Shown piece after piece: positions 7,330-16,296 of a stretch of DNA of 44,820 nucleotides. A model generated the notes under the pieces. The model was not told where the DNA came from, did no database searches, and was given only the letters and a program-made list of their open reading frames with translations. How positions within the stretch are numbered: position 1 is the stretch's first letter; the number at the start of each line of letters is the position of its first letter. This DNA is from Bacteroidota bacterium (lineage in GTDB: Bacteria; Bacteroidota; Bacteroidia; Chitinophagales; Chitinophagaceae). The stretch lies in the NCBI GenBank assembly GCA_018266615.1, contig JAFEAB010000008.1:1-44820 (forward strand), read 5' to 3'. Both the position numbers and the translations under genes were made by a program.

Positions 7330-7454
7330 AAACCCTGTAACCTGTACGCGCCCCCTATTACCCGGGTTTCCCCTTCATTAATTCCCATATCGGCACATAA
7401 TTTCCCGATTTAGAAAGCCGTCTCCAGCCTGTTCCTAATAATTTCGCCGCCTAT

Positions 7455-8690
7455 ATGAAAAATTGGCTATTAACTATTTTGATATCAGGCATTTGCCTGG
7501 CAGAAACTTCGGCACAAACAAAAACGAACGCCCAAAACCTGGTTTTCACAAATGAAGACTCTCTTCACCAGGGAATATCCAAACAAAAAACAATTATTTC
7601 GGGGTATGGCTCCGCCTTCTACCAACGGGATGAAGTACTCAAACAATCTAAAGCATCGCTGGAACGAGTTGTTTTATTTGTAGGCCACCAGTTTAATTCC
7701 AAAATCTCTTTCTTTAGTGAAATGGAATTGGAAAACGGGTTGGTTGTGGGAGGAAAAGAAAAAGGAGAAATTTCGATGGAACAGGCCTTTTTAAAATTCA
7801 ACCTGAACTCAAAGCAATATTTGGTAGCCGGGCTATTTATTCCCAGGATAGGGATTTTGAATGAGAACCACCTTCCTGTAAATTTCAATGGGGTGGAAAG
7901 ACCAATGGTAGAACAACTTATCATTCCCGCCACCTGGCGAGAACTGGGAGTTGGGTTTTACGGAAAAAGCGATCGCCTCCCATTATTATACAGTTTGGCT
8001 GTAATGAATGGATTAAATAGTGCCGACTTTTCGCATGGGACGGGGATCCGCGATGGCCGGGCAGAAGGAAGCAGCGCCTGGGCCAACAACCTCGCCATTT
8101 CCGCATCGGTACAATATAACCCCGGAAATTTCAGGTTTCAGGTATCGGGTTATGCAGGAGGTACTGTGGGATTAAGTAAACGCGGGGCCGATAGCCTGAA
8201 ATTAAACAGCGGTGCCTTTGGTACCCCGGTTTACCTGGCAGAAGCCAATGCCCAATACACCAACGGACCATTCCAGGGAAAAATACTCTTTGCCAATATT
8301 TACTATCCGGATGCCGATAAGGTAAATATTGCGTATGCAAAAAACCTGGCTACCGATGCCTATGGAGGATACGCAGAGTTTGGATATGACTGCCTGTATC
8401 ATAAACAAAAGGAATCCAGCCTTATCAGTTTTGTGCGTTATGAATACCTTAATTTGAATGCAACCATACCGGCGGCGCCAAAAGGAATTTATGATGGTAC
8501 CTTAAAACAACAACACCTGGTTATTGGCCTGAGTTATCTCCCCATCCCGAACGTTGTGATTAAAGGGGATGTAAGATTAATGCATACGGGGCCGCAAAAC
8601 CCGGCCTTAGTAATAAATCCACCCCCCAATGCACTTCCATATAAAACAAACAATACACTAATCAACCTCGGAATAGGATACTCCTTCTAA
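7455..8690 (+). CDS. Outer-membrane beta-barrel porin (OprO/P-like)
   Basis: The 411-residue product has a signal peptide (about 1-20) and then alternating hydrophobic beta strands rich in aromatic and Gly residues, ending in GIGYSF with a terminal Phe as required for outer-membrane insertion. Patterns such as LKFNLNSKQYLVAGLFIPRIGI and the WRELGVGFYG strand recall the phosphate-selective porin/OprO superfamily. The substrate is unknown. The Rieske gene starts one base after the stop, so this is the first gene of a four-gene unit (porin, Rieske, imelysin, di-heme protein) and could be its outer-membrane pore for metal or anion entry (inference). Confidence 0.8.
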   Translation: MKNWLLTILISGICLAETSAQTKTNAQNLVFTNEDSLHQGISKQKTIISGYGSAFYQRDEVLKQSKASLERVVLFVGHQFNSKISFFSEMELENGLVVGGKEKGEISMEQAFLKFNLNSKQYLVAGLFIPRIGILNENHLPVNFNGVERPMVEQLIIPATWRELGVGFYGKSDRLPLLYSLAVMNGLNSADFSHGTGIRDGRAEGSSAWANNLAISASVQYNPGNFRFQVSGYAGGTVGLSKRGADSLKLNSGAFGTPVYLAEANAQYTNGPFQGKILFANIYYPDADKVNIAYAKNLATDAYGGYAEFGYDCLYHKQKESSLISFVRYEYLNLNATIPAAPKGIYDGTLKQQHLVIGLSYLPIPNVVIKGDVRLMHTGPQNPALVINPPPNALPYKTNNTLINLGIGYSF

Positions 8691-8691
8691 A

Positions 8692-9135
8692 ATGGATAGA
8701 AAAGAGTTTTTGAAATTTGGATGCAGAGCATGCATGGCAACGGCAACAGCATTTTTATTGTTGCCCACCCTCGATGGCTGCAGCCCCTCCTCGTCCATTT
8801 TTCAAACCAGCGTCAATCCGGGTGGAATAATTGAAGTGCCCGAAAATCAAATTAAGGATACCAAATTAAAAATTATCAGGCCAGCGGGTTGGCAATATGA
8901 TATTGCACTTCATAAAAAAGAAGATGGGAGCCTGGCCGCCTTATTGCTTCGATGCACCCATATGGATAATCAATTGGCGCAGGCATCCGGAGGATATATT
9001 TGCCACCTTCATGGTAGCCGCTTTAATATGGATGGTAAAGTAATAAAAGGACCAGCAGAAAAGAACCTCGAATCATTTCCGGTTTCAAAAGATAATAATG
9101 GGAATATCCTTATTGTAGTTAAAAATTTTTCCTAA
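8692..9135 (+). CDS. Rieske [2Fe-2S] lipoprotein
   Basis: The 147-residue product carries both Rieske cluster boxes: CTH at 88-90 and CHLHGS at 104-109, giving the two Cys and two His ligands of a [2Fe-2S] centre. The N-terminus (KEFLKFGCRACMATATAFLL, lipobox LDGC with Cys30) predicts an exported lipoprotein, so the cluster would sit in the periplasm. The usual extra disulfide cysteines of bc1-type Rieske proteins are not evident, and no cytochrome b is nearby, so it is not a bc1 subunit. Its position directly after a porin and before imelysin and di-heme genes suggests electron transfer linked to metal handling. Confidence 0.88.
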   Translation: MDRKEFLKFGCRACMATATAFLLLPTLDGCSPSSSIFQTSVNPGGIIEVPENQIKDTKLKIIRPAGWQYDIALHKKEDGSLAALLLRCTHMDNQLAQASGGYICHLHGSRFNMDGKVIKGPAEKNLESFPVSKDNNGNILIVVKNFS

Positions 9136-9176
9136 CCCCTTTCCATAAATCAAACCATACACAATCGCATACTTAA

Positions 9177-10244
9177 ATGAAAAAGACAATCCTTGCCATC
9201 CTGATTTTATCTGCCGGACTTACCGCCTGCAAAAAAGATTCTGACTCTCCGGAAGATAATTTTGATTCTCTAAAAACTACCGTACTGGCTGATTTTACAA
9301 ATATAGTGGCCCTCCCCACCTATCAGCAGTTGAACAACAAAGCCATATACTTTAACACAACTATTCAAAGCCTCAATAATAACGCAACGGAAGCAAACCT
9401 GACTGCGGCGAAAGAGGCCTGGAAAGACATGCGCTCCACCTGGGAACAAAGCGAAGGCTTTCTCTTTGGACCGGTAGAAGACAACGATTACGACCCACAC
9501 ATGGATACATGGCCAACGGATTATGTTCAAATGGATTCCTTAATGAACAGTGCAAACCCTTTAACTCTGACCTACATCCAGGCGCTTACTTTATCTCTCA
9601 GGGGGTACCATCCCCTGGAGTATATCCTGTTTGGCAACCATGGCAGCAGGACTGCAGCTTCCATCACCGAAAGGCAAAAAACGTATATGCTCAGTTTAAC
9701 CACCGACCTCCAACAAACTTGTGAAGCGTTATATCAAAGTTGGAGCGCTGCCCCTGTAAACTATGCCAACCAGATAATAAATGCCGGAAATGGAAGCACC
9801 ATATACAGCACTAAAAAAGATGCGTACCTGGCTATAGTGGGAGCTATGGTTGCCATTTGTGAAGAGGTAGGCGAAGGAAAAATGAAAGAACCTTTTGATG
9901 CCATGGATCCCAACCTCGTAGAGTCGCCATACAGCGGAAATTCAATTGCAGATTTTAAGAACAATATCATCGGATTGCAAAATGTGTACCTAAGCCGTAT
10001 GGGAAATACAACAGGCAAAGGTATCAGTAACCTGGTGGCTTCAAAAAATATTTCGCTCGATAACCAGATAAAGAACCAGATACAGACAGCAATTAACTCA
10101 TTCGACAATATCAGCATGTTTTACGAAGATGCCATCATACATCAGCGCCCGTTATGCCAGCAGACCATGACCGCCCTGGGCACCTTAAAAAATACCCTTG
10201 AAAATCAATTGCTCCCCTTTATCATCCAATATATAAACGATTAA
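9177..10244 (+). CDS. Imelysin-family (M75) lipoprotein
   Basis: The 355-residue product is a predicted lipoprotein (lipobox LTAC, Cys18) with an all-helical body containing the imelysin signature GYHPLE (143-148, GxHxxE). M75/imelysin proteins were first annotated as peptidases, but EfeO and IrpA relatives are iron-associated periplasmic binding proteins. Here the pairing with a di-heme DUF1111 protein downstream (9-base gap) is the conserved arrangement known from proteobacterial iron-regulated loci. It starts 41 bases after the Rieske gene on the same strand. Function in iron (or other metal) capture is inferred from the family and context. Confidence 0.9.
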   Translation: MKKTILAILILSAGLTACKKDSDSPEDNFDSLKTTVLADFTNIVALPTYQQLNNKAIYFNTTIQSLNNNATEANLTAAKEAWKDMRSTWEQSEGFLFGPVEDNDYDPHMDTWPTDYVQMDSLMNSANPLTLTYIQALTLSLRGYHPLEYILFGNHGSRTAASITERQKTYMLSLTTDLQQTCEALYQSWSAAPVNYANQIINAGNGSTIYSTKKDAYLAIVGAMVAICEEVGEGKMKEPFDAMDPNLVESPYSGNSIADFKNNIIGLQNVYLSRMGNTTGKGISNLVASKNISLDNQIKNQIQTAINSFDNISMFYEDAIIHQRPLCQQTMTALGTLKNTLENQLLPFIIQYIND

Positions 10245-10253
10245 AATTATCAG

Positions 10254-11627
10254 GTGAAAAAAACGCTCATCCTTTGCTTAATTTCCGGTTTTGTACTAGC
10301 ATTAACTCAATGCAACAAAGCTTCCTTTTTTTCGGAGGATGGATTTGACGAGCGACTGGCTGGGGGAATGGCCACAGTTTTTGATGAAACCTCAAAAGCT
10401 TTCACCCACCCTGTTACGGGCTTGACCGACAGGCAAAAAACAGTGCACGAACTGGGTGATGCAGCATTCGAACAAACCTTTGTAGCAGCGCCAGCACCTG
10501 TAAACAGCGGACTGGGTCCCGTTTTCAACAATGTTAGTTGCATTTCCTGCCACCATAACGACGGAAAGGGCACTCCTACGGCTGGCCAGACAACATCTTC
10601 CCTGCTGGTGCGTTTAGGCATTCCCGGTATGGATGCATGGGGTGGTAACCTTCCGGTTCCGGGTTTTGGCAGCCAGCTACAGGACCTGGCTATCCTGGGA
10701 AAGCAACCCGAGGCTACAGTCAACATTTCCTACACAGAACAAACCATTACATATCCGGATGGATCTTCAGCTTCATTACGGATACCCTCCTATACCTTTA
10801 CCAATCCTTATCAGCCGCTGCCGGCTAACCTGCTAACATCTCCCCGCATGGCGCCCCCTGTTTTTGGGGTAGGGTTATTGCAAAATATTCCGGAAGCCAC
10901 GGTATTAAGTTTTGCAGATGAAAATGATGCCAACGGTGATGGCATCAGCGGAAGGCCAAATTTTGTGTACAATCCGCAAACCGGCCGTACCGAATTAGGC
11001 AGGTTTGGTTTGAAAGCCAATGTTTCTACCCTTGCCATCCAGGTGGCGTCTGCGTTTAATCATGATATGGGTATCACTAATTATATTGTACCGGTTGAAA
11101 GTTGTGCCGGCCAATCCCAGGCTGATAACCTTCAGGATGACCCGGAGCTACCGGATTCCATTTTGAACTATGTAACTTTTTATGTAGAAACGCTGGCGGT
11201 TCCGGCAAGGAGAAATGTTACAGACCCGGATGTAAAAGCAGGTGGTACTTTATTCAAGCAAATTAATTGTAGCGGATGTCATAAACCGGTAATTCAAACA
11301 GGGGCTGATCTCTCAATCAGTGCATTAAACAACCAACGGATACAACCCTTCACCGATTTGCTTTTACATGATATGGGCGAAGGGCTGGCAGATGGCAGGC
11401 CGGATTTCAGGGCTACGGGTCGCGAATGGCGCACCGCCCCCCTATGGGGTATCGGGTTGTTCCAAAAAACCAATGGCACACCGTTCTACCTGCACGATGG
11501 CCGTGCAAGAACCATTGAGGAGGCCATCTTATGGCATGGAGGGGAAGCAGAAAATTCAAGAAATGAATTTATGCATCTACCTGTCGCCGATCGAAACCGG
11601 TTGATCAAATTCATACAGTCCTTGTAA
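10254..11627 (+). CDS. Di-heme oxidoreductase (DUF1111, 'thiol oxidoreductase' family) lipoprotein
   Basis: The 457-residue product starts at a GTG with a lipoprotein leader (lipobox LTQC, Cys20). It has two c-type heme sites, CISCH at 96-100 and CSGCH at 339-343, and the late DGRA..IEEAILWHGGEAE block typical of the DUF1111 family related to MauG and di-heme peroxidases. It is predicted to be periplasmic or outer-membrane attached and to carry out redox chemistry or electron transfer. It is the last gene of the porin-Rieske-imelysin unit. The old name 'thiol oxidoreductase' has weak experimental support. Confidence 0.9.
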   Translation: MKKTLILCLISGFVLALTQCNKASFFSEDGFDERLAGGMATVFDETSKAFTHPVTGLTDRQKTVHELGDAAFEQTFVAAPAPVNSGLGPVFNNVSCISCHHNDGKGTPTAGQTTSSLLVRLGIPGMDAWGGNLPVPGFGSQLQDLAILGKQPEATVNISYTEQTITYPDGSSASLRIPSYTFTNPYQPLPANLLTSPRMAPPVFGVGLLQNIPEATVLSFADENDANGDGISGRPNFVYNPQTGRTELGRFGLKANVSTLAIQVASAFNHDMGITNYIVPVESCAGQSQADNLQDDPELPDSILNYVTFYVETLAVPARRNVTDPDVKAGGTLFKQINCSGCHKPVIQTGADLSISALNNQRIQPFTDLLLHDMGEGLADGRPDFRATGREWRTAPLWGIGLFQKTNGTPFYLHDGRARTIEEAILWHGGEAENSRNEFMHLPVADRNRLIKFIQSL

Positions 11628-11657
11628 GAAAAATTTTTAATTCTTCTTCCGAAACAC

Positions 11658-12632
11658 TTACGGTTTAAACAATTCGACTTTATTATGAATTGGCTTTACG
11701 GTTCTCAGGTATGCATAAATAGCTTTTAAATCGTCTGTTTTCATATTCCCATACATCAACCAGGGCATAGGCGTATTTAAGGCTCCTTTAACTACGGGAG
11801 GTGCCACATAACCGGAATCTGCAGAAAATTGCCGGAAAAAATTCACAAAAGCCTCTTCGGTCCAATTTCCAATTCCTGTTTCAGGATCGGGGGTAATATT
11901 TACAGAGGAAACAATGCCGCCGGTTGGCATTTTAAATTCAAACCCTCCGGCAAACTCCATACCTGGTAAAGGTTTTCCTTTATCCTGTTTCGTATGGCAC
12001 TCCCCGCAACCAGCCATGGTTACCAGGTATTTTCCATAGGCCAGTTTATCGGATGCTGCAGGGCGTGTTACAAATTTTGCTTCCTGGGGCATGGTATTAA
12101 TAAGTATGGAAATTGGAAAATCCGGAACCGAGTTTTCCACCTCATTTTTTATCGGCTTCAGCGAACGGATATAGGCAATGATATCTGCAATATCAGAAGG
12201 ATCACATTGACCGTAGTGCATATAAGGCATTACAGGAAACAAGGCTTTATTATCCTTATCTACTCCCGTGGTTATGGCTCTGAAAATTTCTGCATCACTC
12301 CAGTTCTTCAAATTGTCGGGTGTAATATTTTTTGAGAAAAATACACCGGGAAATCCGGCATTTTGATCAAACCGCTCGCCACCCTGGCCTTCGGTACCCA
12401 ACACAATAGGCCCGGCCAATTTAGACCAATCCCTTTGCGAATGGCAATCGATACAAACCGCTACGCTGTTTGCAAGGTACTTACCATGGGCTATGCTGGC
12501 TGAATCGGTTGGAATTTTCACTTCTTTCCTTAATGCAATATCCGGTAAAGCCCATTTTACATAACCAACGTAACCGGCAATGGCAACAAGGGAGAAGATC
12601 AATACAAGCAGAATAATTTTTACGATTCGCAT
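11658..12632 (-). CDS. Membrane-anchored cytochrome c with two heme domains
   Basis: The 324-residue product has one N-terminal membrane anchor (about 4-25) and two cytochrome c domains with heme motifs CIDCH (60-64) and CGECH (209-213). Likely distal Met ligands lie in FPVMPYMHYGQ and in TPMPWLMYGNM. Tandem cytochrome c proteins of this type often pass electrons from dehydrogenases to terminal oxidases. The gene converges on the DUF1111 gene with 30 bases between stops. It may be the electron exit for the Rieske/di-heme proteins, but it is transcribed separately, so this is inference. Confidence 0.88.
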   Translation of the reverse strand: MRIVKIILLVLIFSLVAIAGYVGYVKWALPDIALRKEVKIPTDSASIAHGKYLANSVAVCIDCHSQRDWSKLAGPIVLGTEGQGGERFDQNAGFPGVFFSKNITPDNLKNWSDAEIFRAITTGVDKDNKALFPVMPYMHYGQCDPSDIADIIAYIRSLKPIKNEVENSVPDFPISILINTMPQEAKFVTRPAASDKLAYGKYLVTMAGCGECHTKQDKGKPLPGMEFAGGFEFKMPTGGIVSSVNITPDPETGIGNWTEEAFVNFFRQFSADSGYVAPPVVKGALNTPMPWLMYGNMKTDDLKAIYAYLRTVKPIHNKVELFKP

Positions 12633-13015
12633 AAAAAGAAATTAATACAGTTAGGATTGTTCGTTCATTGAAAACTCCCGGCCTTCATCAAACTCTATAG
12701 GGGATGAAATGAGGGGAAAAATCCAATAGAAAAATATTTATTTTTTTTTAATTTGAGCCCAAAATAATTTCAACAATTCAGAATAGCGGCTGTTAATTTG
12801 ATAAACGGTTAAATTTCAATGTAATGGGAAATATACCAATCCTTTTCCTTGTTACTATTGCGATATTTTTTACTTGTACAGTGGATTAAACAAAAATATA
12901 AGGGTCTCGAATTTGCAAATCATTGCCAATTACCCTCGCTTTCCATATAGCGGATGGGATCCATTCCTTCCCTGCAAAAAAGGGAATTGATGACCACAAA
13001 ATACTTGAATACATT
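12633..13015. other. Divergent intergenic region, no RNA gene seen
   Basis: An AT-rich 383-bp region lies between the cytochrome c gene (reverse) and the GNAT-nitrilase gene (forward). It should contain both promoters, but no full consensus promoter stands out. A small perfect palindrome, ATTTGCAAAT, lies near 12911. The frame of the downstream gene stays open upstream to a TTG at 12923, but that extension is not conserved-looking. Confidence 0.5.
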
Positions 13016-14560
13016 ATGAACAAAATCGAAAATATCAGTTTAGCCTACCTCAGTATTGGGGACTACCAGGAGTTAAAACAGGCCATGATAGATTCCTATC
13101 TGACTATGCCCAATCAATATTGGAGGGAACAACAAATCCAGGAATTAATAAACAAATTTCCGGAAGGCCAGGTGGTAATTAAAGTGAACGACCAGATTGC
13201 CGGTTGTGCATTGTCAATTATTGTTGATGGGGAACGATTTGAAAAAAAGCACAGCTTTAAAGAAATTACCGGGTATTACACTTTCAGTACGCATAACCCT
13301 AACGGGAACACGCTGTACGGTATTGAAGTTTTTATAGTTCCGGAATTCAGGGGGCTGCGGTTAGGCAGAAGGTTATATGATTACCGGAAAGAATTGTGCG
13401 AGACCCTAAACCTCCGGGGGATTGCCTTTGGAGGCAGGATACCCAATTATCATAAATATGCATCCACGATCTCCCCCAAAGAATATATTGAAAAGGTAAA
13501 AAGTAAAGAAATTTACGATCCCGTATTAAGTTTCCAACTGGCCAATAGCTTCTATCCAACTAAAATATTAAAGGGTTACCTTGAAGGAGACCAGGCATCC
13601 AACGAATATGCAGTATTACTCAAATGGGATAATATCTACTATTCCAAACCAAATGAAACTCCCCTTACTATTAAACGGGTGGTTCGGGTTGGTTTAATCC
13701 AGTGGCAGATGCGGTCGTATAATGACCTGGATGACCTGATGCAACAGGTGGAATTTTTTGTGGATGCCGTATCGGAATACCGGTGTGACTTTGTTCTATT
13801 CCCCGAATTTTTTAATGCTCCTTTAATGGCAAAGGATAACCATTTAAGCGAAGCAGAAGCAATCCGAAACCTGGCAGCTTTTACTCCGGAAATTACCGAG
13901 CGCTTTTCTAAGATGGCCATCTCCTACAATATCAATATCCTCACAGGAAGCATGCCGCTGGTTAGAAACAATTCACTGTACAATGTGGGCTATTTATGCC
14001 GAAGGGATGGCAGCACTGAATCGTACGAAAAATTACACATTACCCCCGACGAGGCCCGGGTTTGGGGAATGAAAGGCGGAAGTAAATTACAGGGCTTCGA
14101 TACGGATTGTGGACGAATTGGAGTTTTGATATGTTACGATTCTGAATTTCCCGAATTAAGCCGGTTGCTCGCAGACGATGGTATGGATATCTTGTTTGTC
14201 CCTTTTTTAACGGATACGCAAAATGGCTATTCCCGGGTAAGAAATTGCGCCCAGGCACGCGCTATCGAAAACGAATGTTATGTAGCTATTGCAGGCAGCG
14301 TAGGCAACCTGCCCAGGGTTCACAATATGGATATACAATATGCTCAGTCTATTGTATTTACTCCCTGCGATTTTGCCTTCCCGGCAAATGGTATTAAAGC
14401 GGAAGCTACTCCCAATACAGAAATGATCCTGGTAGCCGATGTGGATATAGACCTGTTACGCCAACTCAACCGCTTTGGCAGTGTCAGAAATTTGAACGAC
14501 CGGAGATTCGACATTTTTGAATTGAAGAAGACGAAATCATTAACGGATGGTTTAAACTAA
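13016..14560 (+). CDS. Fused GNAT acetyltransferase - nitrilase-superfamily amidohydrolase
   Basis: From the ATG at 13016 the product has 514 residues and two domains. Residues 5-205 form a GNAT domain with the acetyl-CoA binding turn FRGLRLGRRLYD (111-122). Residues 222-500 form a carbon-nitrogen hydrolase with the triad Glu264 (FPEFF), Lys339 (YEKLHI) and Cys373 (ICYDSEFPE). This fusion is a known bacterial architecture of unknown substrate, plausibly acylating and deacylating or repairing a small amine or amide. It has no signal peptide and should be cytoplasmic. It stands alone between divergent and convergent neighbours. Confidence 0.9.
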   Translation: MNKIENISLAYLSIGDYQELKQAMIDSYLTMPNQYWREQQIQELINKFPEGQVVIKVNDQIAGCALSIIVDGERFEKKHSFKEITGYYTFSTHNPNGNTLYGIEVFIVPEFRGLRLGRRLYDYRKELCETLNLRGIAFGGRIPNYHKYASTISPKEYIEKVKSKEIYDPVLSFQLANSFYPTKILKGYLEGDQASNEYAVLLKWDNIYYSKPNETPLTIKRVVRVGLIQWQMRSYNDLDDLMQQVEFFVDAVSEYRCDFVLFPEFFNAPLMAKDNHLSEAEAIRNLAAFTPEITERFSKMAISYNINILTGSMPLVRNNSLYNVGYLCRRDGSTESYEKLHITPDEARVWGMKGGSKLQGFDTDCGRIGVLICYDSEFPELSRLLADDGMDILFVPFLTDTQNGYSRVRNCAQARAIENECYVAIAGSVGNLPRVHNMDIQYAQSIVFTPCDFAFPANGIKAEATPNTEMILVADVDIDLLRQLNRFGSVRNLNDRRFDIFELKKTKSLTDGLN

Positions 14561-14570
14561 GGTTAATATC

Positions 14571-15188
14571 CTACTTCCGCTGCAACAGCATAAATAAAAA
14601 CTCCTGTTCTTTTTTGTTTGGGGTAACATGAATATGGGTAAAGTGGCTGATCCTATTAAATTGCGCAGAAAAGGTTTCCTCCATCCGGTTAACCGAATAT
14701 TGCTGCACTTCCAGCCCACTGCATTTTTGGGGGCCATCTTCCGAAAAAGTTCCAATCACTAAGATGCCATCTTTTTTAAGTGCTGCAGCAGCAGTTTGAA
14801 CATATTTATTAATTTCCTCAGGCTTACGCAAAAAATGCAGAACGGCCCGGTCGTGCCAAACGTCATATTGCCCAACAGGTTGCCATTCCCTGATATCTTC
14901 ATTTATCCAATTAACTGATTGAGATCTATCACCCATTCTGTGCTTTGCCCTTTGAATTACATTTTGGGAAATATCCAATACGGATAAATTTGAAAACCCT
15001 TTCTCTAACAACACATCAGCCAAAAAGGCATCGCCTCCGCCTACATCTATAATGGCAGCCCGCAGAGAGAGGTTAAGGCTAAGGATTATATCCATTGAAA
15101 CCTTTGGGTAAGGTTGATACCAACTTACCTCCTCAGGTTTTCGAATTGAATAAATATTTTCCCAATGCTCTTTTAAATCCACACACAT
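14571..15188 (-). CDS. Class I SAM-dependent methyltransferase
   Basis: The 205-residue product has the Rossmann-type methyltransferase core: motif I IIDVGGGDAF (46-55), the acidic end of strand 2 in LSVLDIS, motif II/III around EDIREW and DVWHDRAVLHFL, and motif post-II in LKKDGILVIGTFS. The substrate is unknown; the N-terminal HWENIY..RKPEEVSWYQ resembles small-molecule (thiopurine/tellurite-like) methyltransferases. It is divergent from the pirin gene, and the shared 160-bp upstream region carries two strong inverted repeats that may regulate one or both. Confidence 0.85.
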   Translation of the reverse strand: MCVDLKEHWENIYSIRKPEEVSWYQPYPKVSMDIILSLNLSLRAAIIDVGGGDAFLADVLLEKGFSNLSVLDISQNVIQRAKHRMGDRSQSVNWINEDIREWQPVGQYDVWHDRAVLHFLRKPEEINKYVQTAAAALKKDGILVIGTFSEDGPQKCSGLEVQQYSVNRMEETFSAQFNRISHFTHIHVTPNKKEQEFLFMLLQRK

Positions 15189-15232
15189 ATTATCTTCAAT
15201 TTAAAACTTTTCAGCAAAAAGGAAATTAAATT

Positions 15233-15257
15233 TATAATGGAAAGGGTTTCCATTATA
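15233..15257. promoter_or_regulatory. Perfect palindrome between methyltransferase and pirin genes
   Basis: An 11-base arm TATAATGGAAA (15233-15243), a GGG spacer and the exact reverse complement TTTCCATTATA (15247-15257). Its divergent-promoter position and lack of a T-tract argue for an operator rather than a terminator. Confidence 0.6.
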
Positions 15258-15284
15258 TTGAAAAGTAAAAAGTTTCAAAACAAT

Positions 15285-15309
15285 CCCATCTTAATTTTGT
15301 AAAGATGGG
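15285..15309. promoter_or_regulatory. Inverted repeat over a -7-like box upstream of pirin
   Basis: CCCATCTT (15285-15292) pairs with AAGATGGG (15302-15309). The loop contains TAATTTTG (15292-15299), a match to the Bacteroidetes -7 element. A protein or RNA hairpin here could control the pirin gene at 15349. Confidence 0.5.
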
Positions 15310-15348
15310 GGAAAGAAGAGAACGATTTCTCCTCACAAAAAAAATAAA

Positions 15349-16263
15349 ATGCCCGAACTGATAATCAATGCGAGAAACGCTGCCCTAAGTACCGGCTTAA
15401 ACGTAAAACGCATCCTCCCATTTAGAGAACGAAGAATGGTAGGCCCATTTATTTTTCTGGATCATGCCGGCCCGGTAAAAATAAGACCAGACCTGGCTTC
15501 TGCCATGGATGTCTTGCCACACCCGCACATTGGTTTATCTACTGTTACCTATTTATTAGGAGGGCAGGTTACGCACCGCGATAGCCTGGGTGTGGAACAG
15601 ATAATCCGGCCCGGTGAGGTAAACTGGATGACTGCCGGAAAAGGGATTTCCCATTCTGAGCGATTTGAAGATCCACATGTTTTGGCAAAGGGGGAAATGG
15701 AGATGTTACAAACCTGGGTGGCTTTACCGGATAAAGAGGAGGAAACAAACCCTTCCTTTACAAATTTTTCGCCGAATGAACTTCCCGTGTTTACAGATAA
15801 AGGAATTTGGATGCGACTAATTGCCGGCGAGGCGTATGGCTTAACGAATAAAGTAAAGACCCATTCACCCCTTTTTTACCTACATATTCAACTAGAACAA
15901 AATACCCGGTTAACCCTTCCGGCTAATTATTCAGAACGGGCAGTATATATTGTAAAAGGAAGTCTGTTGATCAATTTACAATCTTTCAATTCGGGACAAA
16001 TGCTGGTATTTAATAAAAATGAAGATCCGGTTATTACTGTCAATGAGCCCACGACCCTCATGTTATTAGGGGGCGAGCCCTTGGGACCAAGATATATTTG
16101 GTGGAATTTTGTTTCATCAAGGAAAGAAAGGATAGAACAGGCCAAAGCTGATTGGCAATCCGGAAGGATTATTTTACCGCCGAACGATAATACCGAATTT
16201 ATTCCATTGCCCAATGATAAATCAAAGCCGTCTGAACCACCCGAGGCGCCGCTACTTTCGTGA
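15349..16263 (+). CDS. Pirin-family cupin protein
   Basis: The 304-residue product is a bicupin of the pirin family. The N-terminal cupin has HPHIGLSTVTYLLGG and the metal ligands His58, His60, His102 and Glu104 (in GISHSE), all intact. Pirins bind Fe and act as redox-dependent regulators or quercetin 2,3-dioxygenases; which applies here cannot be told. The C-terminal cupin holds the GGEPLGPRYIWWNFVSS block typical of the family. The last 25 residues are polar and disordered-looking. It is cytoplasmic. Two inverted repeats lie just upstream. Confidence 0.92.
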   Translation: MPELIINARNAALSTGLNVKRILPFRERRMVGPFIFLDHAGPVKIRPDLASAMDVLPHPHIGLSTVTYLLGGQVTHRDSLGVEQIIRPGEVNWMTAGKGISHSERFEDPHVLAKGEMEMLQTWVALPDKEEETNPSFTNFSPNELPVFTDKGIWMRLIAGEAYGLTNKVKTHSPLFYLHIQLEQNTRLTLPANYSERAVYIVKGSLLINLQSFNSGQMLVFNKNEDPVITVNEPTTLMLLGGEPLGPRYIWWNFVSSRKERIEQAKADWQSGRIILPPNDNTEFIPLPNDKSKPSEPPEAPLLS

Positions 16264-16296
16264 TCTTTTATTAGGTATTCTTAAAAACGTCCTGCT

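Noticed and set aside
8692..9135. Rieske protein as a subunit of a bc1 or dioxygenase complex
   Set aside because: No cytochrome b, no dioxygenase alpha subunit and no ferredoxin reductase nearby; it is an exported lipoprotein in a metal/redox operon.
12923..13015. N-terminal extension of the GNAT-nitrilase protein
   Set aside because: It starts at TTG, has no conserved residues and precedes a good ATG at the domain boundary.
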